A DNA stretch of 64,000 nt, from the NCBI GenBank assembly GCA_963711455.1, contig CAVQEH010000006.1:496001-560000 (forward strand), read 5' to 3'. Within the stretch, counting starts at the first letter, position 1, and the number at the start of each line of letters is the position of its first letter. The notes beneath the pieces were generated by a model. That model saw only the letters and a list, made by a program, of their open reading frames with translations. It was not told where the DNA came from and made no database searches. This document shows, one piece after another, positions 52,630 to 61,757 of the stretch. This DNA is from DATFVA01 sp963711455 (GTDB taxonomy: Bacteria > Bacteroidota > Ignavibacteria > Ignavibacteriales > Ignavibacteriaceae). The translations under genes were made by a program, and so were the position numbers.

Positions 52630-52920
52630 ATGTTTATGGATTTAACTTTTTTAATGCACATTTATGTTTTTGTCCTTGCAATATTTGTGGGCTTTGAATT
52701 AATAACCAAAGTTCCGCCAACACTGCACACTCCGCTAATGTCGGGCTCAAATGCTATTTCGGGTATTACAATTGTTGGAGCATTATTAAGTGCCGGGCTT
52801 CAACAATTTACCATAAGCACAATACTCGGATTGGTTGCAGTTATTTTCGCAATGATAAATGTTGTCGGCGGTTTCCTCGTGACCGACAGAATGCTAAAAA
52901 TGTTCAAAAAGAAAAAGTGA
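52630..52920 (+). CDS. pntAB: NAD(P) transhydrogenase alpha subunit, part 2 (membrane)
   Basis: A 96-residue membrane subunit with three hydrophobic helices. GFELITKVPPTLHTPLMSG and NAISGITIVGAL are diagnostic of the PntAB segment that carries part of the proton channel. Two ATGs are possible: 52630 is 3 nt after GGAAGG and 52636 is 9 nt after it; the second may be the true start. It lies between pntAA and pntB with short gaps. Confidence 0.94.
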   Translation: MFMDLTFLMHIYVFVLAIFVGFELITKVPPTLHTPLMSGSNAISGITIVGALLSAGLQQFTISTILGLVAVIFAMINVVGGFLVTDRMLKMFKKKK

Positions 52921-52929
52921 GGATAAAAA

Positions 52930-54342
52930 ATGAGAATCGTAATTGAAGTAACTTATTTAATCTCTTCAATCTTTTTCATCTTCGGTATAAAAAACCTTAG
53001 CTCACCAAAAACAGCACGAAAAGGAAACCTGTATGCAGCAATCGGTATGCTGATGGCAATAGTAATTACTTTGTTCGATCAGCATGTGCTTACATTTGAA
53101 TGGATTATAATAGGAGTAATTGTTGGCTCGCTTGTGGGTGTTATTCTCGCGTTAAAAATTCCGATGACAGGAATGCCCCAGATGGTTGGAATGCTGAACG
53201 GTTTCGGAGGCGGCGCTTCAACTCTCGTTGCTCTTGCAGAATATTATAAGATAAATCCGAACTATCCGGTAGACCTTGGATTGCCTTTCAATCTGCCAAT
53301 TGACCAGGGGATTGCAATTATATTAAGCTTGTTAATTGGTGGAGTGACTTTTACAGGATCAATGATTGCTTTTGGAAAACTCCAGGGACTTGTTACAGGA
53401 AAAGTTGTGAAGTATCCTTTGCAGCATCCTATAAACCTTATTTTGCTTCTTGCCGTATTAGCGGGCGGAACTTATGTTCTGATTAATCCCGGTTTAATTT
53501 CGCTTGTTATAATTATTACAATTGTTTCTTTAGTGCTTGGAGTTTTACTTGTTCTTCCTATCGGCGGTGCAGATATGCCGGTTGCTATTTCATTGTTAAA
53601 TTCATACTCAGGAATAGCCGGTTCTACAACAGGATTTGTGCTTGGGAATAATGAGTTAATTATTGCCGGCGCTTTGGTTGGTGCATCTGGAATTATTCTT
53701 ACACTTATTATGTGTCGTGGAATGAACAGATCTTTAATGAATGTTCTTTTAGGCGGCTGGGCATCAGCAGGAACCGGGGGACCGGCAGCAGTTTCAGCGG
53801 AACATAAAGGTGATGTTAAAGCTATTGATTCGGAAGAGCTTGCAATGCTGCTGGATGCAGTAAGCAGTGTTATTATTGTTCCCGGTTATGGAATGGCAGT
53901 TGCACAGGCTCAGCATGCAGTAAACGATTTAATGAATGCACTCGAGAAAAAAGGTGTGAATGTCCGTTTTGCAATTCACCCCGTTGCGGGCAGAATGCCC
54001 GGACACATGAATGTTCTTCTTGCAGAAGCTCAGGTTCCGTATGACAAGCTTTATGCAATGGAAGATATAAATGATGATTTCCCGAACACAGATGTTGTAA
54101 TAGTTATTGGTGCAAATGATGTTGTTAATCCTGCGGCACGCCACGACCAGAGTAGTCCTATTTATGGTATGCCTATACTTAATGTTGATTATGCAAAAAC
54201 TGTAGTAATAAACAAACGTTCGCTCAATGTTGGTTATGCAGGTATCGATAATGAATTATTCTTCTATCCTAATGCACTTATGTATTTCGGTGATGCCAAA
54301 GATGCCATTACCAAACTAACAAATGAATTGAAGAACCTGTGA
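52930..54342 (+). CDS. pntB: NAD(P) transhydrogenase beta subunit
   Basis: A 470-residue subunit. Residues 1-260 form the membrane domain (GMPQMVGMLNGFGGGASTLV near residue 75, then ADMPVAISLLNSYSGIAG). Residues 290-470 form the NADP-binding domain III (VIIVPGYGMAVAQAQHAV, then FAIHPVAGRMPGHMNVLLAE, then VVIVIGANDVVNPAA). It couples proton entry to NADPH formation. It starts 9 bp after pntAB. Confidence 0.97.
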   Translation: MRIVIEVTYLISSIFFIFGIKNLSSPKTARKGNLYAAIGMLMAIVITLFDQHVLTFEWIIIGVIVGSLVGVILALKIPMTGMPQMVGMLNGFGGGASTLVALAEYYKINPNYPVDLGLPFNLPIDQGIAIILSLLIGGVTFTGSMIAFGKLQGLVTGKVVKYPLQHPINLILLLAVLAGGTYVLINPGLISLVIIITIVSLVLGVLLVLPIGGADMPVAISLLNSYSGIAGSTTGFVLGNNELIIAGALVGASGIILTLIMCRGMNRSLMNVLLGGWASAGTGGPAAVSAEHKGDVKAIDSEELAMLLDAVSSVIIVPGYGMAVAQAQHAVNDLMNALEKKGVNVRFAIHPVAGRMPGHMNVLLAEAQVPYDKLYAMEDINDDFPNTDVVIVIGANDVVNPAARHDQSSPIYGMPILNVDYAKTVVINKRSLNVGYAGIDNELFFYPNALMYFGDAKDAITKLTNELKNL

Positions 54343-54487
54343 TGAGAGAAGCTATGAGAAAAATAAGTATATGGTATATAGAAGAGATTGCAATACTATG
54401 ATCTTAATTATAAAATTGCTGAATTGAAAGATTAAGAGTGTAAGTGGAGAATTGGTCATTTATTTTTGTAATCCGTAAATGTAGGAA

Positions 54488-54805
54488 ATGTCTGAAAATC
54501 AAATTGAATATCTTATAAGAATTGGTCCATCTGACAGGTATAGACATATACATATTAAAGAGAAAGGAAAAATATTATATTTTAGAGTTCAATATGAGAC
54601 GAGGATTGAAAATATATGGTATCCGGTTGTAAGATATGATACCGCTCATGGTTTTGCACATAGAGATTTACTTAATATTAAAGGAGAAATAAAAAAGACT
54701 CCTCTCTTTAATCAGGATTATAATGACGCATTGTCCTTCGCGGAAAGTGATTTAAAAAATAATTGGAAACAATATAAAAATAATTTTTTAGTGGAGATGA
54801 AATGA
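54488..54805 (+). CDS. DUF7718-like small protein
   Basis: A 105-residue protein rich in aromatic and charged residues: YLIRIGPSDRYRHIHIKE at the N-terminus and TAHGFAHRDLLNIKGE in the middle, which fits the DUF7718 family. Its stop overlaps the next start by 4 nt (ATGA), implying coupled translation. Such pairs are widespread in variable regions and look like small toxin-antitoxin-like modules, but no function is established. Assignment moderate. Confidence 0.7.
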   Translation: MSENQIEYLIRIGPSDRYRHIHIKEKGKILYFRVQYETRIENIWYPVVRYDTAHGFAHRDLLNIKGEIKKTPLFNQDYNDALSFAESDLKNNWKQYKNNFLVEMK

Positions 54806-55074
54806 ATAATGAAGATAAAATGATTGAGAAAAATTTAGAGTTAAGTGCTGAGTTTAGCCGATATTTATTTGAACATCCTGAAATTGAAGAAAAAATTTCA
54901 TCTGGTTCTGAAATAATTCTTCTGCCTGATTTTGATAAGGAATTAAAAAATTATAACTTAAAATTAGGCAAAGATATGGAAACCAATGGAGAGAAAGTAG
55001 TTTATATAGAGATAAAAAAAATACGACCTAAAGTTCTTTCCAGAATAGAGGAAATTGAATTAGTTTCACCTTAA
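54802..55074 (+). CDS. DUF5647-like small protein
   Basis: A 90-residue acidic protein matching DUF5647: NLELSAEFSRYLFEHPEIEE, then GSEIILLPDFDKELKNYNLK, and PKVLSRIEEIELVSP at the end. It is translated through a 4-nt overlap with the DUF7718-like gene and followed by a strong terminator at 55106, so the two form a self-contained bicistron. Function unknown; it may be the regulatory or antidote partner. Confidence 0.8.
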   Translation: MNNEDKMIEKNLELSAEFSRYLFEHPEIEEKISSGSEIILLPDFDKELKNYNLKLGKDMETNGEKVVYIEIKKIRPKVLSRIEEIELVSP

Positions 55075-55105
55075 AGAGAATATGGAGTATAAATCAAATA
55101 TTTAG

Positions 55106-55133
55106 CTCCCGGTTTGTCCGGGAGTTTTTATTT
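55106..55133 (+). terminator. Rho-independent terminator
   Basis: CTCCCGG (55106-55112) and CCGGGAG (55118-55124) form a perfect 7-bp stem with a TTTGT loop, followed by TTTTTATTTT. It ends the two-gene unit at 54488-55074. Confidence 0.9.
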
Positions 55134-55153
55134 TATAGCTCGATCCCAAAATA

Positions 55154-57505
55154 TTATTTCAGCAGCAGCATCTTTTTTGTTTGTATAAATTCTCCTGCTT
55201 TAATCCTGTAAAAATAAATTCCAGATGCCAAACTTGATGCATCAAAATCAAGTTTATAGTTTCCTCGTTTCATAACTTCATTTTTAAGTTCTGTAACTTT
55301 TTCTCCAAGCAGATTGAATACAGTTATATTAACGAAAGTTTCACCTGGTAGTGAAAAATTTATTGTTGTATTCGGGTTAAAAGGATTTGGATAATTCTGG
55401 TAAAGTGAAAATGCTAGAGAAGTTATCTCTATGTCAATAACATCCGAAAATTTAAAAGTACCATCAAAGTCTACTTGTTTCAATCTATATGAGTAATTCC
55501 CAGGCAGAAGATTTATGTCTGTAAATGAATATGATTGAGGTTCTGTTGTTGTTCCTTTTCCCTCTTTAAATCCTATTGTCGTCCAGTTTGGGTTTTCAAT
55601 TTTTCTCTGAATCTCAAAACCGTGGTTGTTGATTTCTGTTGCAGTAGACCAGTTAAGTACTACATTATTTTCATTACTGTAACCGGTGAAAGAAATTAAT
55701 TCAACAGGTAAAATTATTTCATCTGCTTTAATGATTGTCCCATTTTGCCCAATTGCAATGCACATTTCAAGATTTAAATATTCAATATTATTTAAAGCAA
55801 AATGTGTGATTACAGGCAATTCAGTCCATGTCCCACCTCCATCTGAAGTGAGCCAGATTTTTCTATGATATGTACTTAGAACTGTGCCATGATCTTTGTC
55901 AAAAAATGAAACAGAATTCCATCCAGGGTATGTTCCGCTAAATTGAATAAACCAATTGGAGCCTCCATTAGTTGTCCTCAATATTATACCTGATCCCGGA
56001 TCTATAAAACCGACCGTTGTACCATTTAAACTATCAGAAAATGAAACATCTGCTAGTCTTCCATTATAACCACTTGATTGCCATACCCAATTTTCTCCCC
56101 CATCAATTGTTCGAATTATTTTACCCTGTGCACCAACTATTGTCCCGATGTTGCTATCTGAAAAGCAAACAGCAAAAAAACTATAACCAGTTCCAGGCAG
56201 TTTTTCATTCCAAGTATTCCCACCATCATTAGTTTTCAAAATTTTATTACTTCCAACTGCAAATCCGATTTTATTATTAACGAAATCCACATCATAGAGA
56301 ACACTGTTAGTTCCACTATTTTGTTGATCCCAGCTTTCACCTCCATTTGTTGTATGTAATATTAAACCGTCACTTCCTACAATAGTACCATATTCTGAAT
56401 CGGGCAAACAAACAGCAGTTAAATAATCAGAAACTCCACTATTTCGTGAGATCCAGTTTTTGCCTCCGTTTGACGTAGTTAATATTATCCCATTTTTCCC
56501 GACTGCAGCCCCATGGTCGTTATCAGACATAGAAATTCCGTAAAGTTCTGAAGTACTTCCGGTACGAAGGCTAAACCAGGATTGACCGTCATTGGTTGTT
56601 TTATAGATTGACCCCCAATCTCCAACTGAATATGCTGTAGAAGTATTTACATAAGAAATATCTAATTGAATTTCGGAAGGATTACTCAGTAATGTCCAGT
56701 TTTGTCCCTTATCTGTTGTTTTAAGAATATCATTATTTCCAGCAGCCATACCTTCAAATTCATTTTTAAAACTAACACTCTCTAAAGATCCTGTTGATGG
56801 GTTAGGTCGATTAAACCAAGTATTTCCACCGTTTGTAGTACGAAGTATTTTTCCACCAGTACCTACAATGATTGCTTCATTATTATTTAAATAAGCTACA
56901 TCTCTTAAAAGTTCTGTAACGCCACTTGGTATTTGTGTCCAAGATGATCCGCCATTTGTAGTTCTGAGTATAATACCATTCCCATCATAATCATGACCTA
57001 CAGCAATTCCATTATTTGAATTAATAAATGCAACAGAAGAAAGCCAATCGGCACTCCCAATAATTTGACTTGACCAATTTTCTCCGCCGTCTGTGGTTTT
57101 TAAAATCGAATTAGATCCAACAGAAAATGAATTATAAAAATCTATAGTGCATATTGCGTTTAGAGCGAGATCTGAGTTATTATATTTTTCAAACCAGGCA
57201 TCACCACCATCAGTTGTCTTAAATATTTGCCCCGACCAGTTTACAAAGAAGCCATCGAGAGAATCTAAAAAATGTACATCCTGTATATGCCCACCATACA
57301 TATATTTATATTCCCAGGTTAAGCCACCATCATTAGTTCTCAGTAAAGTTCCATCCTCCCCAACAATCCATCCTAAATTCGTATTTAAAAAATCTACTCC
57401 TTTTAAAATGTTTCCTTGCGGTAATGGATTCTGCCAGAACCATTGAGCGAAGCAAAATTGAGTTAAGAATAAAGCGAAAATTGTCCCTTTTAATAAAGAT
57501 TTCAT
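55154..57505 (-). CDS. T9SS-secreted Ycf48/BNR-repeat protein
   Basis: The start is ATG at 57505, 5 nt after GGGAGG; an ATG at 57529 lies outside that signal. The product has 783 residues: signal peptide (MKSLLKGTIFALFLTQFCFA), then about a dozen 42-46-residue Ycf48/HCF136-like propeller repeats (IVGEDGTLLRTNDGGLTW, ILRTTNGGSSW and variants) up to about residue 595, a beta domain (ELISFTGYSNENNVVLNWST) and a T9SS sorting domain (YPNPFNPNTTINFSL to LASGIYFYRI). It should be displayed on or released from the cell surface. Such repeats build beta-propellers for binding; ligand unknown. Confidence 0.92.
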   Translation of the reverse strand: MKSLLKGTIFALFLTQFCFAQWFWQNPLPQGNILKGVDFLNTNLGWIVGEDGTLLRTNDGGLTWEYKYMYGGHIQDVHFLDSLDGFFVNWSGQIFKTTDGGDAWFEKYNNSDLALNAICTIDFYNSFSVGSNSILKTTDGGENWSSQIIGSADWLSSVAFINSNNGIAVGHDYDGNGIILRTTNGGSSWTQIPSGVTELLRDVAYLNNNEAIIVGTGGKILRTTNGGNTWFNRPNPSTGSLESVSFKNEFEGMAAGNNDILKTTDKGQNWTLLSNPSEIQLDISYVNTSTAYSVGDWGSIYKTTNDGQSWFSLRTGSTSELYGISMSDNDHGAAVGKNGIILTTSNGGKNWISRNSGVSDYLTAVCLPDSEYGTIVGSDGLILHTTNGGESWDQQNSGTNSVLYDVDFVNNKIGFAVGSNKILKTNDGGNTWNEKLPGTGYSFFAVCFSDSNIGTIVGAQGKIIRTIDGGENWVWQSSGYNGRLADVSFSDSLNGTTVGFIDPGSGIILRTTNGGSNWFIQFSGTYPGWNSVSFFDKDHGTVLSTYHRKIWLTSDGGGTWTELPVITHFALNNIEYLNLEMCIAIGQNGTIIKADEIILPVELISFTGYSNENNVVLNWSTATEINNHGFEIQRKIENPNWTTIGFKEGKGTTTEPQSYSFTDINLLPGNYSYRLKQVDFDGTFKFSDVIDIEITSLAFSLYQNYPNPFNPNTTINFSLPGETFVNITVFNLLGEKVTELKNEVMKRGNYKLDFDASSLASGIYFYRIKAGEFIQTKKMLLLK

Positions 57506-57510
57506 TTTAT

Positions 57511-57516
57511 CCTCCC
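57511..57516 (-). promoter_or_regulatory. Shine-Dalgarno GGGAGG fixing the Ycf48-repeat gene start
   Basis: Minus-strand GGGAGG followed by exactly 5 nt and ATG at 57505. Confidence 0.75.
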
Positions 57517-57716
57517 ATTGATAATTCAAACTTATTCAATGAAAACTTTATTTTCAAGAAAATACTTGTCTTTAATTATTTTTCAAATCAATATCCAACA
57601 TCAACTCAACGATTTGTACTTTTCACTTGAACTGATCCGGTCTTCATTTTCTTTTAAATTGAACTGTAATATTATTCGAATTAATCTATATTAGGAAAAG
57701 AAAATTTTCGGGATTT

Positions 57717-58463
57717 ATGAACAAACTTCTAATTCTAATTCTCTTTTCTATTTTTTTTACAAAAGGTGTCTATTCCCAGCAGGCTTTCACTTTCGATCTT
57801 TTTACCGCACAACTACAGGATAGTGTGCTGAATGTAAAAGACAACGGCGGAAAAATAATTTTCCAGATGACTTTTAGCCATCCGCATGATTACACTGTTG
57901 ATCTTGATGGTGACAGTGTGGATGAGTACATTGTAATTGATTCTGCCGGTACACCCGATCTACCTTCCTACTATATTTATATTTTCAGTACAATAGATGA
58001 ATTTACCCTTGCAGATTCGTTGGCTAGCGGTGTGACTGAACCTTACAGTATGTTTTCAAATGAAGAGGGTGGTGAAATTATTGTAACCGGAAATATAGAC
58101 TTTGAGTTTTTTGATGTTGATGATAGTGATATTTTTCTGCCAATCAACTGCTGGAAATATGACAGCGGACAAATTTATTTAGTAAACAACGATATCTACG
58201 ATCTTTTTATTCAGGAAAATGATGAGATTCTTGATTACCTCGATTCATACTACGAATCAGCTGCCGAATACGACTGTGATAAAGGTACGCAGCTTAAATC
58301 TGCCATTGCGGCTGGCTATGTGAATTATCTTAATGCGGGAGAAGTTACCCTTGCCTCACAATTTTTAAAAAAGTATTATCCTTGTAGTGATGTTAATAAA
58401 TTCCTTAAAGATATTAATCAAATATTAACCCGGGAAAATTCTGATGAAAATGGAATGGAATAA
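57717..58463 (+). CDS. Secreted acidic hypothetical protein
   Basis: A 248-residue protein with a signal peptide (about 1-20, ending VYSQ) and no lipobox. The mature part is strongly acidic and includes TVDLDGDSVDEYIVIDSAG, which looks like a single FG-GAP/VCBS-type calcium-binding loop, and a C-terminal helical part with several cysteines. I recognise no family. It overlaps the next small gene by 20 nt and is first in a + strand run leading to the T9SS plug protein. Confidence 0.75.
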   Translation: MNKLLILILFSIFFTKGVYSQQAFTFDLFTAQLQDSVLNVKDNGGKIIFQMTFSHPHDYTVDLDGDSVDEYIVIDSAGTPDLPSYYIYIFSTIDEFTLADSLASGVTEPYSMFSNEEGGEIIVTGNIDFEFFDVDDSDIFLPINCWKYDSGQIYLVNNDIYDLFIQENDEILDYLDSYYESAAEYDCDKGTQLKSAIAAGYVNYLNAGEVTLASQFLKKYYPCSDVNKFLKDINQILTRENSDENGME

Positions 58464-58683
58464 ATACGAAGGTAAATCTTTACATGTGGCACTCTACGAA
58501 AATTACGGGTTAACAATTGATCCGCATTCGGATTCGCCGGTTTATGAAATTGTATATAAATCAGGCAAGCTTATAAAATCTTATGACGATGGTTTGCTTC
58601 TTGAAACGACAAGGGAAAACGAACATGTTGGAATTTTTATTCCATATCAATCAATTAAATGTGTTGAAATCTTTAATATTTAG
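58444..58683 (+). CDS. Small conserved-looking cytosolic protein
   Basis: A 79-residue protein starting within the previous gene. It is beta-rich: PVYEIVYKSGKLIKSYDDGL and ETTRENEHVGIFIPYQSIKC. This pattern resembles small SH3-like/Hfq-like barrels, but no family is recognised. It is 8 bp ahead of the plug-protein gene, so co-transcribed. The order of a small barrel protein before the plug gene may be conserved in relatives. Confidence 0.65.
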   Translation: MKMEWNKYEGKSLHVALYENYGLTIDPHSDSPVYEIVYKSGKLIKSYDDGLLLETTRENEHVGIFIPYQSIKCVEIFNI

Positions 58684-58691
58684 GGGAAGTT

Positions 58692-59912
58692 TTGTTGAAA
58701 ATATTTTTTTTCTTATTAGTTCTCCTGGCTTCATCAATAAAAGCTCAGGAGGAAATTAAAGTAAGATCTCTCAGGGCATACCCGGACAATGAAGAAACAT
58801 CATTACCGGTAATAACAAATGAGAAGCTCACAATAGAATTTGATGTCGAAGCTGCTGACGTTCCTCAGCTTGGTGTGGTTTTCAGATTTTGCGATAAAAA
58901 CTGGATTCCAACCGGGAATCTTTTTCTTGCAAATAACGGACATAATATTTTCACTAACCTCGACTATGCTGTCCTTCCGGTTTCTGTAAAAAAAGCACAC
59001 TACCATTTTTTCGAACAATTCCCTGATAATAAAGGGATCATCTCATTTCCGTTTTCAGGTAAATGGAAATTTTATATCACCGATATCTATGATACTTCAA
59101 AAGTTTATGCTGAAGGGAAATTTGTAAATATTATTAATGAGCTGGGAATGAATGTAACTTTAAAAAAAGAAAAGCTGGAGGATAAAACTTATTTTCCTAC
59201 TGAACTTGCGTATATTTTTAATGTTACTGCCGAATTCAATCTTCCCGGTAAATTTTATCCCTCATATGTTGATCATATGGAAGTAATAGAGAATCATAAG
59301 ACTGATTATCCTTACATTGTTGATCGGAGTTTTAATACTAATGTGAGGCAGTTTTACTGGAACGGCGACAGGAAGTTTACTTTTACAGTGAGAGATATTC
59401 AGCCCGGAAATGAATACCGCCAGACCGACATAAGAAATTATAATAAATTTTACGGTGCTAATATTAAAGCACAATTCGATGGATTAGAATACTCGAGATT
59501 CTTTAAGGAGGGAAGTCCGGATTTAAATGGAGGTGAAATTCTTTTAAAGTATAATAATGATTACTCAACTTATTTAAATGTTAATTTTTCAATAAGACCA
59601 CCGGATAAAATTTACAATGATATTTTTCTTGTCGGTGCATTTAACGAATGGCAGGTTATTCCTGAGTATAAAATGAATGAACAGGGAGGAGTCTATTCAA
59701 TTACTCTTCCTCTAAAAAGAGGAGTTTACGATTATCAGTATGTAACAGGCGAAATTTCCGGTAAATCTGTAAAGGATATTGACTGGAATTATCTCGAAGG
59801 AAATAACTGGGACACTTCAAATTTTTATTATGTATTTTTGTACTATAATGATCCTGATCTTGGTGGATATGACCATATTATCGGGTATTCAAAAATTTAC
59901 AGCAAACAGTAA
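58692..59912 (+). CDS. Type IX secretion plug-type protein (DUF5103)
   Basis: A 406-residue exported protein starting at TTG (58692, with a second TTG at 58695) behind AGGGGAAG, with a signal peptide ending IKAQ. It matches DUF5103, the type IX secretion system plug protein: KVRSLRAYPDNEETSLPVI, then LGVVFRFCDKNWIPTGN, FPFSGKWKFYITD, and NVRQFYWNGDRKF. The C-terminal part (IFLVGAFNEWQVIPEYKM) is an E-set/CBM48-like domain. It probably seals the periplasmic side of the SprA translocon, consistent with three T9SS cargo proteins in this window. Confidence 0.85.
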   Translation: MLKIFFFLLVLLASSIKAQEEIKVRSLRAYPDNEETSLPVITNEKLTIEFDVEAADVPQLGVVFRFCDKNWIPTGNLFLANNGHNIFTNLDYAVLPVSVKKAHYHFFEQFPDNKGIISFPFSGKWKFYITDIYDTSKVYAEGKFVNIINELGMNVTLKKEKLEDKTYFPTELAYIFNVTAEFNLPGKFYPSYVDHMEVIENHKTDYPYIVDRSFNTNVRQFYWNGDRKFTFTVRDIQPGNEYRQTDIRNYNKFYGANIKAQFDGLEYSRFFKEGSPDLNGGEILLKYNNDYSTYLNVNFSIRPPDKIYNDIFLVGAFNEWQVIPEYKMNEQGGVYSITLPLKRGVYDYQYVTGEISGKSVKDIDWNYLEGNNWDTSNFYYVFLYYNDPDLGGYDHIIGYSKIYSKQ

Positions 59913-59921
59913 CAGGATAAC

Positions 59922-60923
59922 ATGGAAAAATTAAAAACAGGAATAATAGGTGCCGGACACCTTGGTAAGCTGCATGCAAAAATGCTAAACAGCATTTCAA
60001 ATTGTTACCTTGTGGGTATATTTGATATTAATGAATTAAAGTCAAAAACCCTCAGCGAAGAATTTGGTACAGAAATATATCTCAAACAGGAAGAGCTTCT
60101 GGACCAGGTTGATGCAGTTTCTATTGCAGCAACAACCAGTGCACATTACAATATTGCAATGGAATGTCTGAAGAAGGGGAAACATATTTTTATTGAAAAA
60201 CCGATAACAGCAACAATTCCGCAGGCTGAAGAAATAGTAAAGCTAGCAGCGGATAATAAATTAAAACTCCAGGTCGGGCATATTGAAAGATTCAACCCTG
60301 CCCTTATTTCACTTGAAAAATATATACTTGATCCGATGTTTATACAGACTGACAGGCTTGCGCAATTTAACCCCCGCGGTACAGACGTTGCAGTTGTGCT
60401 GGATTTGATGATCCATGATATTGATATAATTTTAAGCCTGATAAAAAGTAATGTGCAGCAGATTGATGCCTCGGGAGTTGCCGTTGTCTCCGATTCAATT
60501 GATATTGCTAATGCAAGAATTAAATTTGAAAATGGTGCAGTTGCAAACGTTACTTCGAGCCGTATATCACAAAAGAAAATGAGAAAGATGAGAATATTTC
60601 AAAGAGATAATTATATCTCATTAGATTTTGTAACCGGTATTTCGGAAGTTTACCGTCTTGTTCCAATTGATCAGGATACCGGAGGCGGCACATTATCTTT
60701 TGGTGAAATAGGGACAGGTGAAAAGAAAAAAAGAGTTATTTATGAACAGCCGGAAATTAAGGAAATAAATGCGTTGCAGTATGAGCTTCAGCTATTTATA
60801 GATGCTGTGCAATATAACGCCAAGCCGGTTGTTACCGGTGAAGATGGTTTGCGCGCACTTCGGGTTGCACAACAGATCCTTCAGAAAATTGAAGAATCAA
60901 GAAATTTAATTTCAGCAAAATAA
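59922..60923 (+). CDS. Gfo/Idh/MocA-family NAD(P)-dependent oxidoreductase
   Basis: A 333-residue enzyme with an N-terminal Rossmann domain (KTGIIGAGHLGKLHAKM), the family EKP motif in HIFIEKPITATI near residue 96, and LDLMIHDIDIILSLI (catalytic His/Asp region) near 160. It oxidises or reduces a sugar or sugar-nucleotide. Relatives in this lineage lie near lipid A genes and may be UDP-GlcNAc 3-dehydrogenases; here LptD lies 1.8 kb downstream, which weakly supports an envelope role. It is 9 bp after the plug gene and 6 bp before a lipoprotein gene. Confidence 0.9.
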   Translation: MEKLKTGIIGAGHLGKLHAKMLNSISNCYLVGIFDINELKSKTLSEEFGTEIYLKQEELLDQVDAVSIAATTSAHYNIAMECLKKGKHIFIEKPITATIPQAEEIVKLAADNKLKLQVGHIERFNPALISLEKYILDPMFIQTDRLAQFNPRGTDVAVVLDLMIHDIDIILSLIKSNVQQIDASGVAVVSDSIDIANARIKFENGAVANVTSSRISQKKMRKMRIFQRDNYISLDFVTGISEVYRLVPIDQDTGGGTLSFGEIGTGEKKKRVIYEQPEIKEINALQYELQLFIDAVQYNAKPVVTGEDGLRALRVAQQILQKIEESRNLISAK

Positions 60924-60929
60924 AAAGCT

Positions 60930-61550
60930 ATGGACAGATTGAAGAATAATATATCGTATGTTCTTATTTTCCTGATTGTAACAGGGATAACAGGATGTAG
61001 TGTATATCAAACCATTGTTAATCTTTCAAGAATTCAGTTTAAGCTTGGAACCGTTGGAAATTTCACACTTAACGGAGTTAACCTTTCGGGCAAAACAAGG
61101 TTATCAGATTTCAGCGCCGTTGAGATTTTAAAAATATCCCAGGCAGTAACAAGCGGTACTCTGCCTGTATCTTTTGTATTAAATGTTCAGGCAAAAAATC
61201 CCAATGACGGCACCGGGGGATATTCGAATACAAATGCTACTTTGGAAAACTTTCCCTGGCGCCTATTGATAAATGATAAGGAAACCGTTTCAGGTGGACT
61301 AAAAAATCCCGTCACAGTTCCCGGAACAGGTGAAATAACAAATATACCATTACAGATAAATCTTGATCTGATTAAATTTTTTCAGAATAAAAGTTATGAA
61401 GATTTGATAAACCTTGCTCTGGCAATCGGGGGAAGCAGAGGTTCATCCTCCAGTTTAACTCTTTACGCACAACCGACAGTTTCGACATCAATAGGTCCGA
61501 TTAAATACCCGAATGAGCTGAAAATTGCTAATGTTCAGTTTACGAACTAA
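60930..61550 (+). CDS. LEA type 2-like lipoprotein
   Basis: A 206-residue lipoprotein with lipobox VTGITGC at about residues 17-23. The mature domain is a single LEA14/WHy-like beta-sandwich: FTLNGVNLSGKTRLSDFS, then SFVLNVQAKNPND (the conserved NPN-type turn), then FPWRLLINDKETVSGGL. Such lipoproteins are common in the Bacteroidota envelope; role unknown. It closely follows the oxidoreductase gene. Confidence 0.8.
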   Translation: MDRLKNNISYVLIFLIVTGITGCSVYQTIVNLSRIQFKLGTVGNFTLNGVNLSGKTRLSDFSAVEILKISQAVTSGTLPVSFVLNVQAKNPNDGTGGYSNTNATLENFPWRLLINDKETVSGGLKNPVTVPGTGEITNIPLQINLDLIKFFQNKSYEDLINLALAIGGSRGSSSSLTLYAQPTVSTSIGPIKYPNELKIANVQFTN

Positions 61551-61757
61551 ATGATTCTTTGCTGAAAACAAATCTATTTTCAATAGGTTTATAATTGGCC
61601 GGTTTAAAATTTGATCACATATTACTGAATATAATTTTAAATCCTGTCTTCTACACATTAACGTCTAATAAATTTATATTTGTTCAGCAGGAAATCATAA
61701 TTATAGATTACCTTCAACTTATCTGCTAAATAACTTAGGATAATACAGGATAGTGCT

